NCBI GenBank assembly: GCA_963756715.1
Contig: CAVWOV010000015.1
Coordinates: 186,001 to 250,000 of the forward strand
Source: VAZQ01 sp963756715
GTDB lineage: Bacteria; Pseudomonadota; Alphaproteobacteria; Rhizobiales; Xanthobacteraceae
DNA: 64,000 nucleotides
Reading direction: 5' to 3'
The notes under the pieces were generated by a model. It was given only the letters and a program-made list of their open reading frames with translations. It ran no database searches and was not told the origin of the DNA. This document shows, piece after piece, positions 27,312-37,169 of the stretch. A program made the translations under genes and the position numbers. Positions within the stretch are counted from its first letter, which is position 1. Every line of letters starts with the position of its first letter.

Positions 27312-28514
27312 ATGCGTAAAAATCGAGCCCCGTGGACGTCGGTGATCCGGCGCGCAGATCATATCCGGCGGCCGATGCGGTTAGCGCCCTGCACGTTGAT
27401 GATGGCGGGCGTGCTCACAACCGGAGTTGCCGGCACCGCCAGTGCTGACGTGACGCTGGGCGTCCTGCTGCCGGCATCCGGCAAGGCCGCTTCCTACGGC
27501 CAGCAGCAGAAGAACGCGATCGAGATGTTCATGGAGCGCTACGCCGACCTCGGCAAGGCGGGCAAGCTCAAGCTCATCATCTATGACACCCGCGGCGACA
27601 ACACCGAGGCGATCAACCTGACCCGCAAGCTGATTTCGACCGACAATGTCCTCGCCGTTGTCGGGCCGCAGTTCAGCTCGGAGTCGGAAGTGAGCTTCCC
27701 GCTCGGCGTGCGCGGCGAAACCGTGATGCTGACGCCGATGGCCGCCAAGCCCGGCATCGCCGGCGCCAACCGGCCCTGGGCCTTTCGCTTTGCGCTCACC
27801 TCCGAGAACGACTACCGGCCGCTGCTCGACGCCTGGCTTAAGCGTCAGCCGAAGCCGATCAAGAAGGTCGTGATCCTGCACGACGGCAAGGATGCGGTGT
27901 CGAGCTTCGACGGCAAGACCGTGTTTCCCAAACTCCTGAAAGAGCGCGGCGTCGAGGTCGCCGATACGATCTCGTTCCAGACCGGCGATATCGACTACTC
28001 CGCCCAGGTCACCAAGGCCAAGGGCTCTTCCCCCGACGGCATCGTGGTGTCGGCGCTCTATAATGAGGCCGGCAACGTCACCCGCGAACTGCGCAAGCAG
28101 GGTATGAATCAGCCGATCGTCGCCGGCGTCGGCGTGAACGATCCGCGCTTCATCCAGATCGCCGGTCCGGCCGCCGAAGGCGTGATGGCGGCGTTCGACT
28201 TTTTCGCCGAGAACCCCAACCCGGCCGTTGCCGAATGGGTGAAGGAGTTCGAGCGGCGCTTCAAGGTCCAGCCGAGCAATGCGGCGGGCCTGATGTATGA
28301 CAGCCTGTTCCTGATGCGCGACTGCATCATCAAGGAGGGGCTGACCGGCAGCAACATCAAGGCCGAGCGCGTGAAGATCCGCGACTGCTGGGCCAACATG
28401 AAGGACCGTTCCGCTCCGCTGACCGGCGCAACCTCGATCGACAAGAACGGCGATGCGGTTCGTAAGCCGGTGATCCTGCAGGCCAAGGGCGACCGTTTCG
28501 TGATCGCGCAATAA
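27312..28514 (+). CDS. Branched-chain-amino-acid-type ABC transporter, substrate-binding protein
   Basis: Periplasmic binding protein of the LivK/Peripla_BP_6 class, 400 residues. A long basic N-terminus precedes a signal ending GTASA, and the mature part begins DVTLGVLLPASGKAASYG. Further family segments are KLIIYDTRGDNTEAIN, AVVGPQFSSESEVSF and KVVILHDGKDAVSSFDGK. AGGGG precedes the ATG at 27312. Such receptors in catabolic loci often bind aromatic acids or amides rather than leucine, and the divergent dioxygenase block supports this. It is the first gene of a five-gene transporter operon. Confidence 0.9.
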   Translation: MRKNRAPWTSVIRRADHIRRPMRLAPCTLMMAGVLTTGVAGTASADVTLGVLLPASGKAASYGQQQKNAIEMFMERYADLGKAGKLKLIIYDTRGDNTEAINLTRKLISTDNVLAVVGPQFSSESEVSFPLGVRGETVMLTPMAAKPGIAGANRPWAFRFALTSENDYRPLLDAWLKRQPKPIKKVVILHDGKDAVSSFDGKTVFPKLLKERGVEVADTISFQTGDIDYSAQVTKAKGSSPDGIVVSALYNEAGNVTRELRKQGMNQPIVAGVGVNDPRFIQIAGPAAEGVMAAFDFFAENPNPAVAEWVKEFERRFKVQPSNAAGLMYDSLFLMRDCIIKEGLTGSNIKAERVKIRDCWANMKDRSAPLTGATSIDKNGDAVRKPVILQAKGDRFVIAQ

Positions 28515-28564
28515 GTGACTGCTACTTAGGTCCTTGGCCGGGCCCTCTCACCGCGAGCGCCCTG

Positions 28565-29443
28565 GTGCTTCTGCAGCAACTTGCCAATGGCGTCATGTTG
28601 GGCAGCACCTATGCCCTCGTCGCCATCGGTTATGCCCTGATCTTTGGCGTCCTGCGCGTCCTGCACCTCGCTCACGGCGAGGTGTTCATGGTGGGCGCCT
28701 TCGTTGGCGTGCAGGCGGTCATCTGGTTCAATGTCGGACCGTTCGTCGCGTTGATCGGCGGGCTCATCGGCGCGGCCGTACTCGGCGTGATCCTGGAACT
28801 CACGGCGTTCCGGCCGATTCGCAAACGCAGCGGCAGCTTCCTCGCCCCGATCGTCAGCAGTATCGGCGCCGGGCTGGTGCTGCAGGAGGTCATGACCAAG
28901 CTGTTCGGCGCCGAGCAGATCGGTTTTCCCGAGCAGTTCGCCAGCAAGGTCTATCATCTCGGTGTCGTCTCGGTGAGCGGCGCGCAGCTTTTCATCCTGG
29001 GGGTTGCGTTCGGCGCGATGGTGCTGCTGCACCTGTTCGTCACACGTACACGCTACGGCATGGCGATGCGCGCCACCGCCGAGAACCTCGAGGTCGCGAG
29101 CTTCCTCGGCATCAACGTCGACAACGTCATCCTCATGACCTTCCTGGTGGCATCCGCGCTCGCCGGGATCGCGGGCGTGCTGGTGGGGCTCAACTACAAC
29201 ACCATCTCGCCGTTCATGGGCATCGATATGACCACCAAAGGCCTCGCCGTGATGCTGATCGGCGGGCTCGGCAGCATCTACGGCGCGATGGCGGGCGGCC
29301 TGCTGCTGGGCATCGTCGAGGTCCTCAGCGTCGCCTACCTTGCATCGTCTTACCGCGACGCCTTCGCGTTCTGTCTCATGATCCTGGTGCTGTTGCTGCG
29401 GCCGCGCGGGCTGTTTGCGACCGGCGTCGATGCCGAGCGCTAG
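28565..29443 (+). CDS. ABC transporter permease, LivH type
   Basis: An integral membrane subunit of 292 residues with about eight hydrophobic segments. It starts LLQQLANGVMLGSTYALVAIG, the standard LivH opening, and carries the EAA-like loop TRYGMAMRATAENLEVASFLGI that contacts the ATPases. The start codon is GTG at 28565. It lies 50 bases after the binding-protein gene and 3 bases before the LivM-type gene. Confidence 0.9.
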   Translation: MLLQQLANGVMLGSTYALVAIGYALIFGVLRVLHLAHGEVFMVGAFVGVQAVIWFNVGPFVALIGGLIGAAVLGVILELTAFRPIRKRSGSFLAPIVSSIGAGLVLQEVMTKLFGAEQIGFPEQFASKVYHLGVVSVSGAQLFILGVAFGAMVLLHLFVTRTRYGMAMRATAENLEVASFLGINVDNVILMTFLVASALAGIAGVLVGLNYNTISPFMGIDMTTKGLAVMLIGGLGSIYGAMAGGLLLGIVEVLSVAYLASSYRDAFAFCLMILVLLLRPRGLFATGVDAER

Positions 29444-29446
29444 GTC

Positions 29447-30262
29447 ATGCTGGGCGGGTACTGGGAATCGGTCGCGATCTTCCTCGGCATCAATGCGCTG
29501 ATGGCGCTGAGCGTCTACGTCCCGCTCGCCGCCGGATTGATCTCCCTCGGCCAGGCCGGCTTCATGGCGATCGGCGCCTACACCAGTGCGATCATGACCA
29601 AGGCCGGCTACCCGTTCGCCGTCGCGCTGCCGGCCGGTGCGCTGCTTGCGGCCGTCGCCGGACTTCTGGTCGGCACGCCGGCGCTGCGCGTGCGCGGCAT
29701 GTACCTGATGATCCTCACGCTCGGATTCGGCGAGATCGTGCGGGTGTTCTTCCTCAACTTCGAGCCGACCGGCGGCCCGTCCGGCCTTGGCGGCATCCTT
29801 CCGCTCACCGACCTGCCGTGGGTCTTCGGGACGTGTCTGGTCGTCCTGGTCGTTCTGTTTCGCATCCGCGCGTCGCGGCTGGGCCACGCAATGATCGCCG
29901 TGCATGAAGACGACGTGGCGGCCGAGGCCATGGGCATCAACCTCTTGCGCATCAAGCTCATCGCCTTTTCTCTCGGCGCGCTTATTGCAGGCTTGGCCGG
30001 AGGGCTTTACGCCCACCAGGCGCTGTTCATCGACGCCAACCAGTTCGACTTCGCGCGCTCGGCGGTAGCGTTCCTCTACGTCGTGCTCGGCGGCCCCGCG
30101 ACGCCGCTTGGACCGGTGGTCGGAGCGGCGATCCTGACGCTTGCTCCCGAGTTTCTCCGTTTCATCCAGGAATGGCGCATGACGTTCGTTGGCGTGCTGC
30201 TGGTCGTGGTGGCGATCTGGCGGCCGAACGGCCTCATTCCCGCGATGCGCTGGAGGAGATGA
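29447..30262 (+). CDS. ABC transporter permease, LivM type
   Basis: The second membrane subunit, 271 residues. It has repeated hydrophobic segments, the typical motif YVPLAAGLISLGQAGFMAIG near the start, PALRVRGMYLMILTLGFGEI and the coupling loop LGHAMIAVHEDDVAAEAMGI. It would pair with the LivH-type protein to form the translocation path. Tight spacing on both sides shows an operon. Confidence 0.9.
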   Translation: MLGGYWESVAIFLGINALMALSVYVPLAAGLISLGQAGFMAIGAYTSAIMTKAGYPFAVALPAGALLAAVAGLLVGTPALRVRGMYLMILTLGFGEIVRVFFLNFEPTGGPSGLGGILPLTDLPWVFGTCLVVLVVLFRIRASRLGHAMIAVHEDDVAAEAMGINLLRIKLIAFSLGALIAGLAGGLYAHQALFIDANQFDFARSAVAFLYVVLGGPATPLGPVVGAAILTLAPEFLRFIQEWRMTFVGVLLVVVAIWRPNGLIPAMRWRR

Positions 30263-30266
30263 CGCC

Positions 30267-31024
<758 letters not shown>

Positions 31025-31028
<4 letters not shown>

Positions 31029-31744
31029 GCCTGTTGGCGATCCGCGACCTGCGCGTGGCTTACGGCAAGGTCGTCGCCCTCGCGGGCGTTTCGCTCGCGG
31101 TCGACGAGGGCGAGGTGGTCACATTGGTCGGCGCAAACGGCGCCGGCAAGAGCACTCTGCTCAAGGCGATCATGGGGCTCGTACCGATTGCCGGCGGCGA
31201 GATCGAGTTCCTTGGTGCGCACACCAACGGCCGTCCCGCCTACCAGATGGCGCGGCGCGGCATCGGCTTCGTGCCGGAAGGTCGCGGTACGCTGCGCTCG
31301 CTCACCGTAAAAGAAAATCTGGTGCTCGGCGCCTCCGCCCGGCCGGAGGTGAGCGACATCGAGAGCGATCTGCGCGGCGTGCTCGATCGATTCCCCGTGC
31401 TCACCGAGCGGCTCGATCAGGTCGCCGGGACTTTATCCGGCGGGCAGCAGCAGATGCTGGTGATCGCGCGGGCGCTGATGGCGCGGCCGAAATTGATGCT
31501 GCTGGACGAGCCCTCGCTCGGCCTCGCGCCGCTGATCGCGCAGACGATCTTCGAGATCATCGCCGATCTGCGCTCGCAGGGCGTGACGGTGCTGCTGGTC
31601 GAGCAGAACGCCCATGCCGCGCTCAAGCTCGCGAGCCGCGCCTATGTGCTGGAGATGGGCCGCATTGTCCTGGAAGGAACCGACCTGCTCGGCGATCCGC
31701 GTGTGCGCTCCGCCTATCTCGGCGAGATCGAAAGCACGCCTTGA
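31025..31744 (+). CDS. ABC transporter ATP-binding protein, LivF type
   Basis: The second ATPase, 239 residues. It has Walker A GANGAGKST, a standard signature LSGGQQQMLVIARAL, Walker B LMLLDEPSLGLAP and the H-loop VLLVEQNAHAAL. It starts in an ATGA overlap with the LivG-type gene and closes the five-gene operon. All five parts of the transporter are present, so this unit should be functional if the LivG signature change is tolerated. Confidence 0.92.
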
Positions 31745-31838
31745 ACGTGAACGTCGTCCCGACGGCCGCGTTCGCGCGCATTGCGCCGGGACTGAAGCCT
31801 CGCCCGGACCTGTACGGCTGGTTGTCCACACCGCCCGG

Positions 31839-32750
31839 TCAATCAAGCGCCACGTCCTGGAGTTTCTTGACGCACAGATCCGCAAAAGCGCGAACTGTTG
31901 CCGATAGAATCCGGGAGCGCGGATACACAAATTGCACGGGTATTGGCTCGATCTCGAAATCTTCGAGCACGTATTGCAGTTGTCCTGATTTTCGGAGCGG
32001 CGCAACCATATAGGAAAGAAACGAGCCGACGCCGAGGCCGCTCGCGCAGCTCTCGATCGCCACATCCGCCTCGTTGCAGACCAGTACGTTCGCGATTGGA
32101 ACGGCGACGGGGCGCGAGTTGACCCGGAAGGGCCATTCTTCGCGTGGCGCGAGGCCGGTGAAGCGCACGCACCGGTGATCATGAAGGTCCGCCGGCCGGC
32201 GCGGGACACCATGACCGCGCAGGTAGGCAGGACTCGCACACGCGACGCGGCGTACCACGGCGAGTGGGATCGACACGAGCGATGAATCGTTGAGGTGGGC
32301 GATACGAATGGCGGCATCGAAGCCTTCCTCGACCAGATTCACGATCCGGTTGACGAGCAGAAGCTCGATGGTCACGTCGGCATGGCGCTGCAGGAACTCG
32401 TTGACGATGGAAGCGATGTAGCTTTGGCCGAACGCGACCGAAGCCGTCAGCGCCAATCTCCCGTGCGGCACTGTACGGCGGGAACGCAGTGCTGCTTCCG
32501 CTTCCTGCACGTAACTCAGAATGAGGTTGCAGTACTCCAGGTACCGCGTCCCGTCGTCGGTGAGATGGATTCTGCGCGTGGTGCGGTTTAGGAGCGTCAC
32601 GCCCAGGTCGCGCTCGAGTGCGGCAAGCGTGCGCACCATCGTCGGTAATGAGACGCCAACCTCCGCCGCGGCCGCCGTCAGGCTGCCCTCCTCAACGATC
32701 CGCACAAAGCTCCTCATCGCCCCGAGCTTGTCCAAACCCGATTGCTCCAT
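31839..32750 (-). CDS. LysR-family transcriptional regulator
   Basis: A 303-residue LysR protein. The N-terminal helix-turn-helix is MRSFVRIVEEGSLTAAAAEVGVSLPTMVRTLAALE, given here in sense as residues about 12-46, followed by LLNRTTRRIHLTDDG. The C-terminal half is a PBP2-like effector domain, with the DsdC/GcvA-like subfamily text HLNDSSLV and GHGVPRRPADL. It is convergent with the livF gene and divergent from the exported methyltransferase gene, its probable target. Confidence 0.9.
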   Translation of the reverse strand: MEQSGLDKLGAMRSFVRIVEEGSLTAAAAEVGVSLPTMVRTLAALERDLGVTLLNRTTRRIHLTDDGTRYLEYCNLILSYVQEAEAALRSRRTVPHGRLALTASVAFGQSYIASIVNEFLQRHADVTIELLLVNRIVNLVEEGFDAAIRIAHLNDSSLVSIPLAVVRRVACASPAYLRGHGVPRRPADLHDHRCVRFTGLAPREEWPFRVNSRPVAVPIANVLVCNEADVAIESCASGLGVGSFLSYMVAPLRKSGQLQYVLEDFEIEPIPVQFVYPRSRILSATVRAFADLCVKKLQDVALD

Positions 32751-32866
32751 TTATTGAAGCAGTCTGCTGCTGAAGTGCATATTTATTCAACCAGATGAAT
32801 GAGTTAAACTCCACCGACCTCAACGGCTGTTACACGCGCTGCCTTCAGCAACTGAAGAAGGGTGCG

Positions 32867-33775
32867 ATGGAGTCGAAGATGAAAAACCTCATAAGCGGAA
32901 TCGTCTTGTCGGCGTCTCTGATCGGCGCACTGGTCGTCGGTCAGAACGGATTTGCCCAAGAAAGCAACGTGACGGAGGCCGAAGCAAAGATGTTCGCTGC
33001 AAGTGCTGGTTACGAGCGTTTCATGGGCCGCTGGAGCCGCCTGCTCGCACCCGGCTACATCGCATTTGCCGGCGTCAAGAACGGCGACCGCGTGCTCGAT
33101 GTCGGAACCGGAACCGGATCGCTGGCCGCAGCCGTGGAAGCAAGCATGCCAGCCAGCGAGATCGTCGGCGTCGACCCCTCGGAAGGCTTCATCGCCTACG
33201 CGCAAAAGAACGCCAAATCTAATCGCGTGCGCTTTGAGGTCGGCAACGCCCAGGCGCTGAAGGCCAAGGACGCATCGTTCGACAATACTTTGGCGCTGCT
33301 CGTCATGAATTTCATTCCCGATCACAACAAGGCGATCGCGGAGATGCGCCGCGTGACGCGGGCCCAGGGCATCGTTAGCGCCTGCGTCTGGGACTATGAC
33401 GCCGGCATGCAGATGCTCAGGTTCTTTTGGGACGAAGCTGTCGCGCTCAATCCGGCGATCGAGCCCAAGGACGAGCGTCACATGAAACTGTCACACGAGG
33501 GCCAACTCGGCGAGCTCTGGAAGAAGGCCGGCCTCATCAATGTCAAGGAGGCTCCCCTGGTCATCGACCAAGCGTACACGTCATTCATCGACTATTGGGA
33601 GCCATTTACGAAAGGCGCCGGCCCTGGAGGTGCTTACGTGGTGGCGCTTCCGGAAGGCCGCCGCCAGCAGCTCGAAGCGCGCATCCGCAAGCGCTTGCTC
33701 GACGATCGCCAGGATGGCCCGTTCACGCTGAAAGCGCGAGCTTGGTGCGTGCGCGGAGAAGTTCCCAATACCTGA
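32867..33775 (+). CDS. Class I SAM-dependent methyltransferase with an N-terminal signal-like segment
   Basis: A 302-residue protein whose methyltransferase core is clear: motif I VLDVGTGTGSLAAAV, then IVGVDPSEGFIAYAQ and LALLVMNFIPDHNKAI. It is UbiE/Methyltransf_11-like. Unusually, residues about 5-30 look like a Sec signal peptide (KNLISGIVLSASLIGALVVG, then NGFAQES with a plausible cleavage site). SAM is cytoplasmic, so export would be odd; the segment may act as a membrane anchor or be non-functional. ATG 32867 has AAGGG upstream; other ATGs are at 32795 and 32879. Divergent from the LysR gene. Confidence 0.8.
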   Translation: MESKMKNLISGIVLSASLIGALVVGQNGFAQESNVTEAEAKMFAASAGYERFMGRWSRLLAPGYIAFAGVKNGDRVLDVGTGTGSLAAAVEASMPASEIVGVDPSEGFIAYAQKNAKSNRVRFEVGNAQALKAKDASFDNTLALLVMNFIPDHNKAIAEMRRVTRAQGIVSACVWDYDAGMQMLRFFWDEAVALNPAIEPKDERHMKLSHEGQLGELWKKAGLINVKEAPLVIDQAYTSFIDYWEPFTKGAGPGGAYVVALPEGRRQQLEARIRKRLLDDRQDGPFTLKARAWCVRGEVPNT

Positions 33776-33861
33776 AGCTCGCAAGCCTTGTCGTCGTGTG
33801 AATGCATGCACTCACGACACGGCACGAGAGGCGAAGCTGGCTGCGGCGCTTCGGCCGCCTT

Positions 33862-34803
33862 TCATCGACTGTGCGGTCCAGGGAGGCTGGCCGCACCCTG
33901 ATCGTTCCACCACGCTGCGATCGCGCCCGTGGTGGTCGCCCAGATGTCATTGCGGGCCGTGACCGCCTGCAGCAGTTCCTCGAAATAGGTCGCACGCCAA
34001 GGATGCCCCATCAGCCAGGGATGGATGTTGAGCACCAGTAGGCGTCCGGAGTTGCGTCCATCAGCGACGAGCCGGTCGAGCGCGTCGACCACGCACTGCA
34101 CCCAGCGCCGCATGGTGATACGGCGGTTGAAGTGGCTGAACACGTCGTCGCAATCGATGGCCACCGGGACCGACACGATCGGGCCTGCGGACGTCTTCAT
34201 GTCGTAGGGCTGCTCGTCATTGGGCCAATCCATCACGTACTCCACACCAAGCTCGGCGAGCAGCGCCGGGGTGCGGGACGATTCGCCGTATTCGGGACCG
34301 TGCCAGCCCACCGGACGGGTGCCGCAAGCCCTTTCGACGACGTCGAGCGCCGTCTTGATGTAATCGCGCTCCTCGGCCTCGCTCATGTTGGCCGAAATCA
34401 CCCGTGTCACCGCCTGCCCATGTCCGGCGATCTCGTAGCCCGCCCGGACCGCCTCCCGGACCACGGCCGGGCAATGCTGTGCGGTCAGCATGTCGACCGC
34501 GACTGTTGCGGGAAGTCCGTGCCGGCGAAGGGCCTCGAACAGGCGAAAGATGCCGACGCGGTTACCGTAGGCGCGCGCGGTGTAGACACGGAAGTCCGGA
34601 TAGGGGCCGCGACCAAAACCGCCGGGCACGTTCGGCGGGATGAACGCATTGTCGGGCGGTTGCATCTCGTAATATTCGGCGCTCACCAGCACCGCGAAGG
34701 CGACCGCCGCGCCGTTCGGCCATCGCAGCGGCTCGCGTCGCGGAAACGGTACACGCTGGTAGAAACCGTGATCCGTGCTGCCGCCTGTTCCCGCCTCAGT
34801 CAC
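33862..34803 (-). CDS. Polysaccharide deacetylase family protein (PuuE/NodB-like) 1
   Basis: A 313-residue NodB-fold hydrolase. It begins near GFYQRVPFPRREPLRWPNGA and carries VAFAVLVSAEYYE, PATVAVDMLTAQH, AGYEIAGHGQAVTR and LVLNIHPWLMGHP, which match the barrel strands and metal/His positions of the allantoinase-like PuuE subgroup. Its start is the GTG at 34803, which overlaps the stop of the upstream deacetylase as GTGA; a longer frame to 34896 is a read-through. PuuE-like members act on ring amides or N-acyl groups, not only chitin. Substrate is unknown. Confidence 0.82.
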   Translation of the reverse strand: MTEAGTGGSTDHGFYQRVPFPRREPLRWPNGAAVAFAVLVSAEYYEMQPPDNAFIPPNVPGGFGRGPYPDFRVYTARAYGNRVGIFRLFEALRRHGLPATVAVDMLTAQHCPAVVREAVRAGYEIAGHGQAVTRVISANMSEAEERDYIKTALDVVERACGTRPVGWHGPEYGESSRTPALLAELGVEYVMDWPNDEQPYDMKTSAGPIVSVPVAIDCDDVFSHFNRRITMRRWVQCVVDALDRLVADGRNSGRLLVLNIHPWLMGHPWRATYFEELLQAVTARNDIWATTTGAIAAWWNDQGAASLPGPHSR

Positions 34804-35766
34804 GGCGTGCCTCGCCGTTCCGCAAGCCGACGGATCGTATCGTCGTAGTAGTGCTGCATGTAGTACGCGGCGATTTCCGCGCCGTGTGCATGCCACACCA
34901 GCGGAAAGGAGTTAAAATACTCCAGGGCCCGCTCGAGGTAGCCGATGCGTTGCGGCTGCCCGATCAACGGCGGATGCAGCGCGACGCACATCACGCGCCC
35001 GCTCTCGGCCCCCTCGGCGTAAAGGCGGTCGAACTGCCGCTTGAGGTTCTCGAAAAACTCGTCGGCCTCCGCGGTCGCGAGCGCGCTCACGTCGTTCATC
35101 TCCACCGTGTAAGGCAGGGCAATGAGCCGCCCGTTGCGCACGCGCAACGGGAATGGCTGATCGTCCATGTACCAGTCGCCCGAATAGACGAAACCAGCTT
35201 CCGCCATCAGGTCGGGCGTGCTCTCGGTGCCGGCCTGTGGCCCGGGTCCACCCATGCCTTTCATGCGGACCCCGGTGAGTTCTTCGACCGCGTCGAGTTG
35301 CTCGCGGTAGTAGGCGCGTTCCTGGTCTTCATCGTAGTGATAGAGAAAGCGGGTGTTGCTGATGCCGTGGCCGAGCACGTCCCAACTGCGCGCACCGGAT
35401 GACCTCGCAGATATCGGGGTAGAGCTTCAGCGCGGTGACATTCACCACCGCGGTTGGCCGCACCTTGTACTTGTCGAACAGATCGAGCACCCGCCAGAAA
35501 CCGACGCGGTTGCCGTACTCCTGCCGGCAAAAGGCGAGCACGTCAGGCGCCGGCATCCGCGTCCAGGGATTGAGCCACGGATCGTGCGGCGGTGCGAATT
35601 CGAAGTCGAGCACCGCCGGGCAGATCCACAACGCGACACGCGCACCGTTCGGCCAGCGGATAGGCGGGCGATCAACAATCGGATCGTAGTCGACCCAATC
35701 CTGGTCCGACGCGCGGCGTGTGCGGCGCGTCGGCGGCGCATTCGGCCGGTAGCCATATTGCAGCAC
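34800..35766 (-). CDS. Polysaccharide deacetylase family protein (PuuE/NodB-like) 2, one frame break
   Basis: A paralogue of the preceding enzyme. It starts at GTG 35766 with AGGAGG upstream: VLQYGYRPNAPPTRR, then IRWPNGARVALWICPAV and FCRQEYGNRVGFWRVLDLF. The frame breaks near 35392 after ICEVIR; dropping one base continues as SWDVLGHGISNTRFLYHYD and on to MCVALHPPLIGQPQRIGY, giving about 321 residues. Both genes share the GNRVG segment and the late HP-L-G-P motif. Overlap with gene 1 shows an operon, divergent from the Rieske oxygenase gene. Confidence 0.8.
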
Positions 35767-35862
35767 GCAATCGCCTCCTAGGTGTTCCGACAGCGGTCTG
35801 CCAAGATGTTGCATTTTACAACTATCTCGGTCAATATTTCCGCGTTGTCGGAGAGAGACCGC

Positions 35863-37143
35863 ATGTCGATTGCAGACGACTACATGACGCTGACCCGCGT
35901 GGGACCCGGTACGCCGATGGGCAACCTGATCCGGCGTTACTGGATTCCAGCGGTGATGTCCGAGCAGCTCGTCGAGCGCGGCGGTGCGCCGGTCCGCACG
36001 CGCCTGCTGGGGGAAAATCTTGTGGCATTCCGCGATCCGAACGGCAGCATCGGGCTCGTCGGCGAGCAATGCCCCCATCGCGGCGCGTCGCTTGCCTATG
36101 CGCTCAATGAGCCCGGCGGGCTGCGCTGCCTCTATCACGGCTGGAAGATCAACGGCGCAGGCGCGATCGTCGACACGCCGGCGGAGCCGCCCGAGAGCAC
36201 CTTCGCGCAGAAGCTGTGCCACACCAACTATCCGGTGCATGAGGCCGGCGGCATCGTCTGGACCTATATGGGCCCGCGCGACAAGCAGCCGGTCTTTCCG
36301 CGCTTTCCCTGGCTCGATTTGCCGAAATCCCATGTGGTCATCGCCAAGATGTATCAGGACTGCAACTACCTGCAGGGCCTCGAAGGCGACATCGACCCGG
36401 CGCATCCGAACTATCTGCACAAGGACCTGGTGACCGCCGATGACGAAAGCTGGCGCGGCGCCGGCTGGCAGTCGATCAATCATCTGATGCAGGACGGCAC
36501 GCCGAAGATTTTCGTCGAGGAGACGCCCTATCTGATGCGCGTCGGCGCGGTGCGCAAAACGCGCGATCCCAAGGTGAACTATGTGCGGGTGTTCGAAAGC
36601 TGCGCGCCGTTCTATTCCTATGTTGCGGTCGGCCCGCACAAATCCCGGCTGTTCAAGGCCTGGCATCCGATCGACGACCATCGCTGCTTCACGTTTTACA
36701 TCCACTTCGATCCCGAACGGCGGCTCGATCCAGAGGCGATCTATCGCAACTGGGGTCATCGCACCTCGCCGCCGGAGTACAAAACTCCGTACAACAACGA
36801 CAACATGCACCTGCAATCGCGCGACAAGCACCGGCACAGCATTTCCGGGATCGACGGTGCGGCGATTCAGGACCTCGCGATGCAGGAAAGCATGGGGCCG
36901 ATCTACGACCGCCGCCAGGAGCACTTGGGTTTCAGCGACCGCGCCGTGATCTTCTATCGCCGGCTGATGCTTCGGCTGATCAAGGACAACGAGGACGGCA
37001 AGCCGCTGCCGGGCCAGGACCCCGCGCTTGATTTCCAGCAGCGCGGCGCCTCCTTCACGATGCCGGCCGATCGCCCATGGCACGAGGCCCTAAGCTGGCA
37101 GGAGGAGTACGAGCGTTCGCACCCGATCGCGGTTTCGGCCTGA
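35863..37143 (+). CDS. Rieske oxygenase, phthalate 4,5-dioxygenase type
   Basis: A 426-residue single-subunit (alpha-only) Rieske non-haem iron oxygenase. The cluster ligands are Cys70/His72 in CPHRGA and Cys89/His92 in CLYHGW. The iron site is in YLQGLEGDIDPAHPNYLH (His181, His186), the pattern of phthalate dioxygenase and related demethylases. GGAGAGAG precedes ATG 35863; the open frame upstream is spurious. The flavin monooxygenase gene follows within 30 bases. No reductase gene is adjacent. Product and substrate are unknown; an aromatic or heterocyclic acid is likely. Confidence 0.88.
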   Translation: MSIADDYMTLTRVGPGTPMGNLIRRYWIPAVMSEQLVERGGAPVRTRLLGENLVAFRDPNGSIGLVGEQCPHRGASLAYALNEPGGLRCLYHGWKINGAGAIVDTPAEPPESTFAQKLCHTNYPVHEAGGIVWTYMGPRDKQPVFPRFPWLDLPKSHVVIAKMYQDCNYLQGLEGDIDPAHPNYLHKDLVTADDESWRGAGWQSINHLMQDGTPKIFVEETPYLMRVGAVRKTRDPKVNYVRVFESCAPFYSYVAVGPHKSRLFKAWHPIDDHRCFTFYIHFDPERRLDPEAIYRNWGHRTSPPEYKTPYNNDNMHLQSRDKHRHSISGIDGAAIQDLAMQESMGPIYDRRQEHLGFSDRAVIFYRRLMLRLIKDNEDGKPLPGQDPALDFQQRGASFTMPADRPWHEALSWQEEYERSHPIAVSA

Positions 37144-37169
37144 GCACGCGCTCCGTCGGAGCCTCCCCG

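Noticed and set aside
28526..30016. 496-codon minus-strand open frame across the liv permeases
   Set aside because: His/Asp/Gln-rich low-complexity translation typical of the antisense of membrane-protein genes; sense strand has intact permeases.
35329..37083. 584-codon minus-strand open frame
   Set aside because: Mostly antisense to the Rieske oxygenase; only its C-terminal part is real, being the N-terminal half of the second deacetylase gene.
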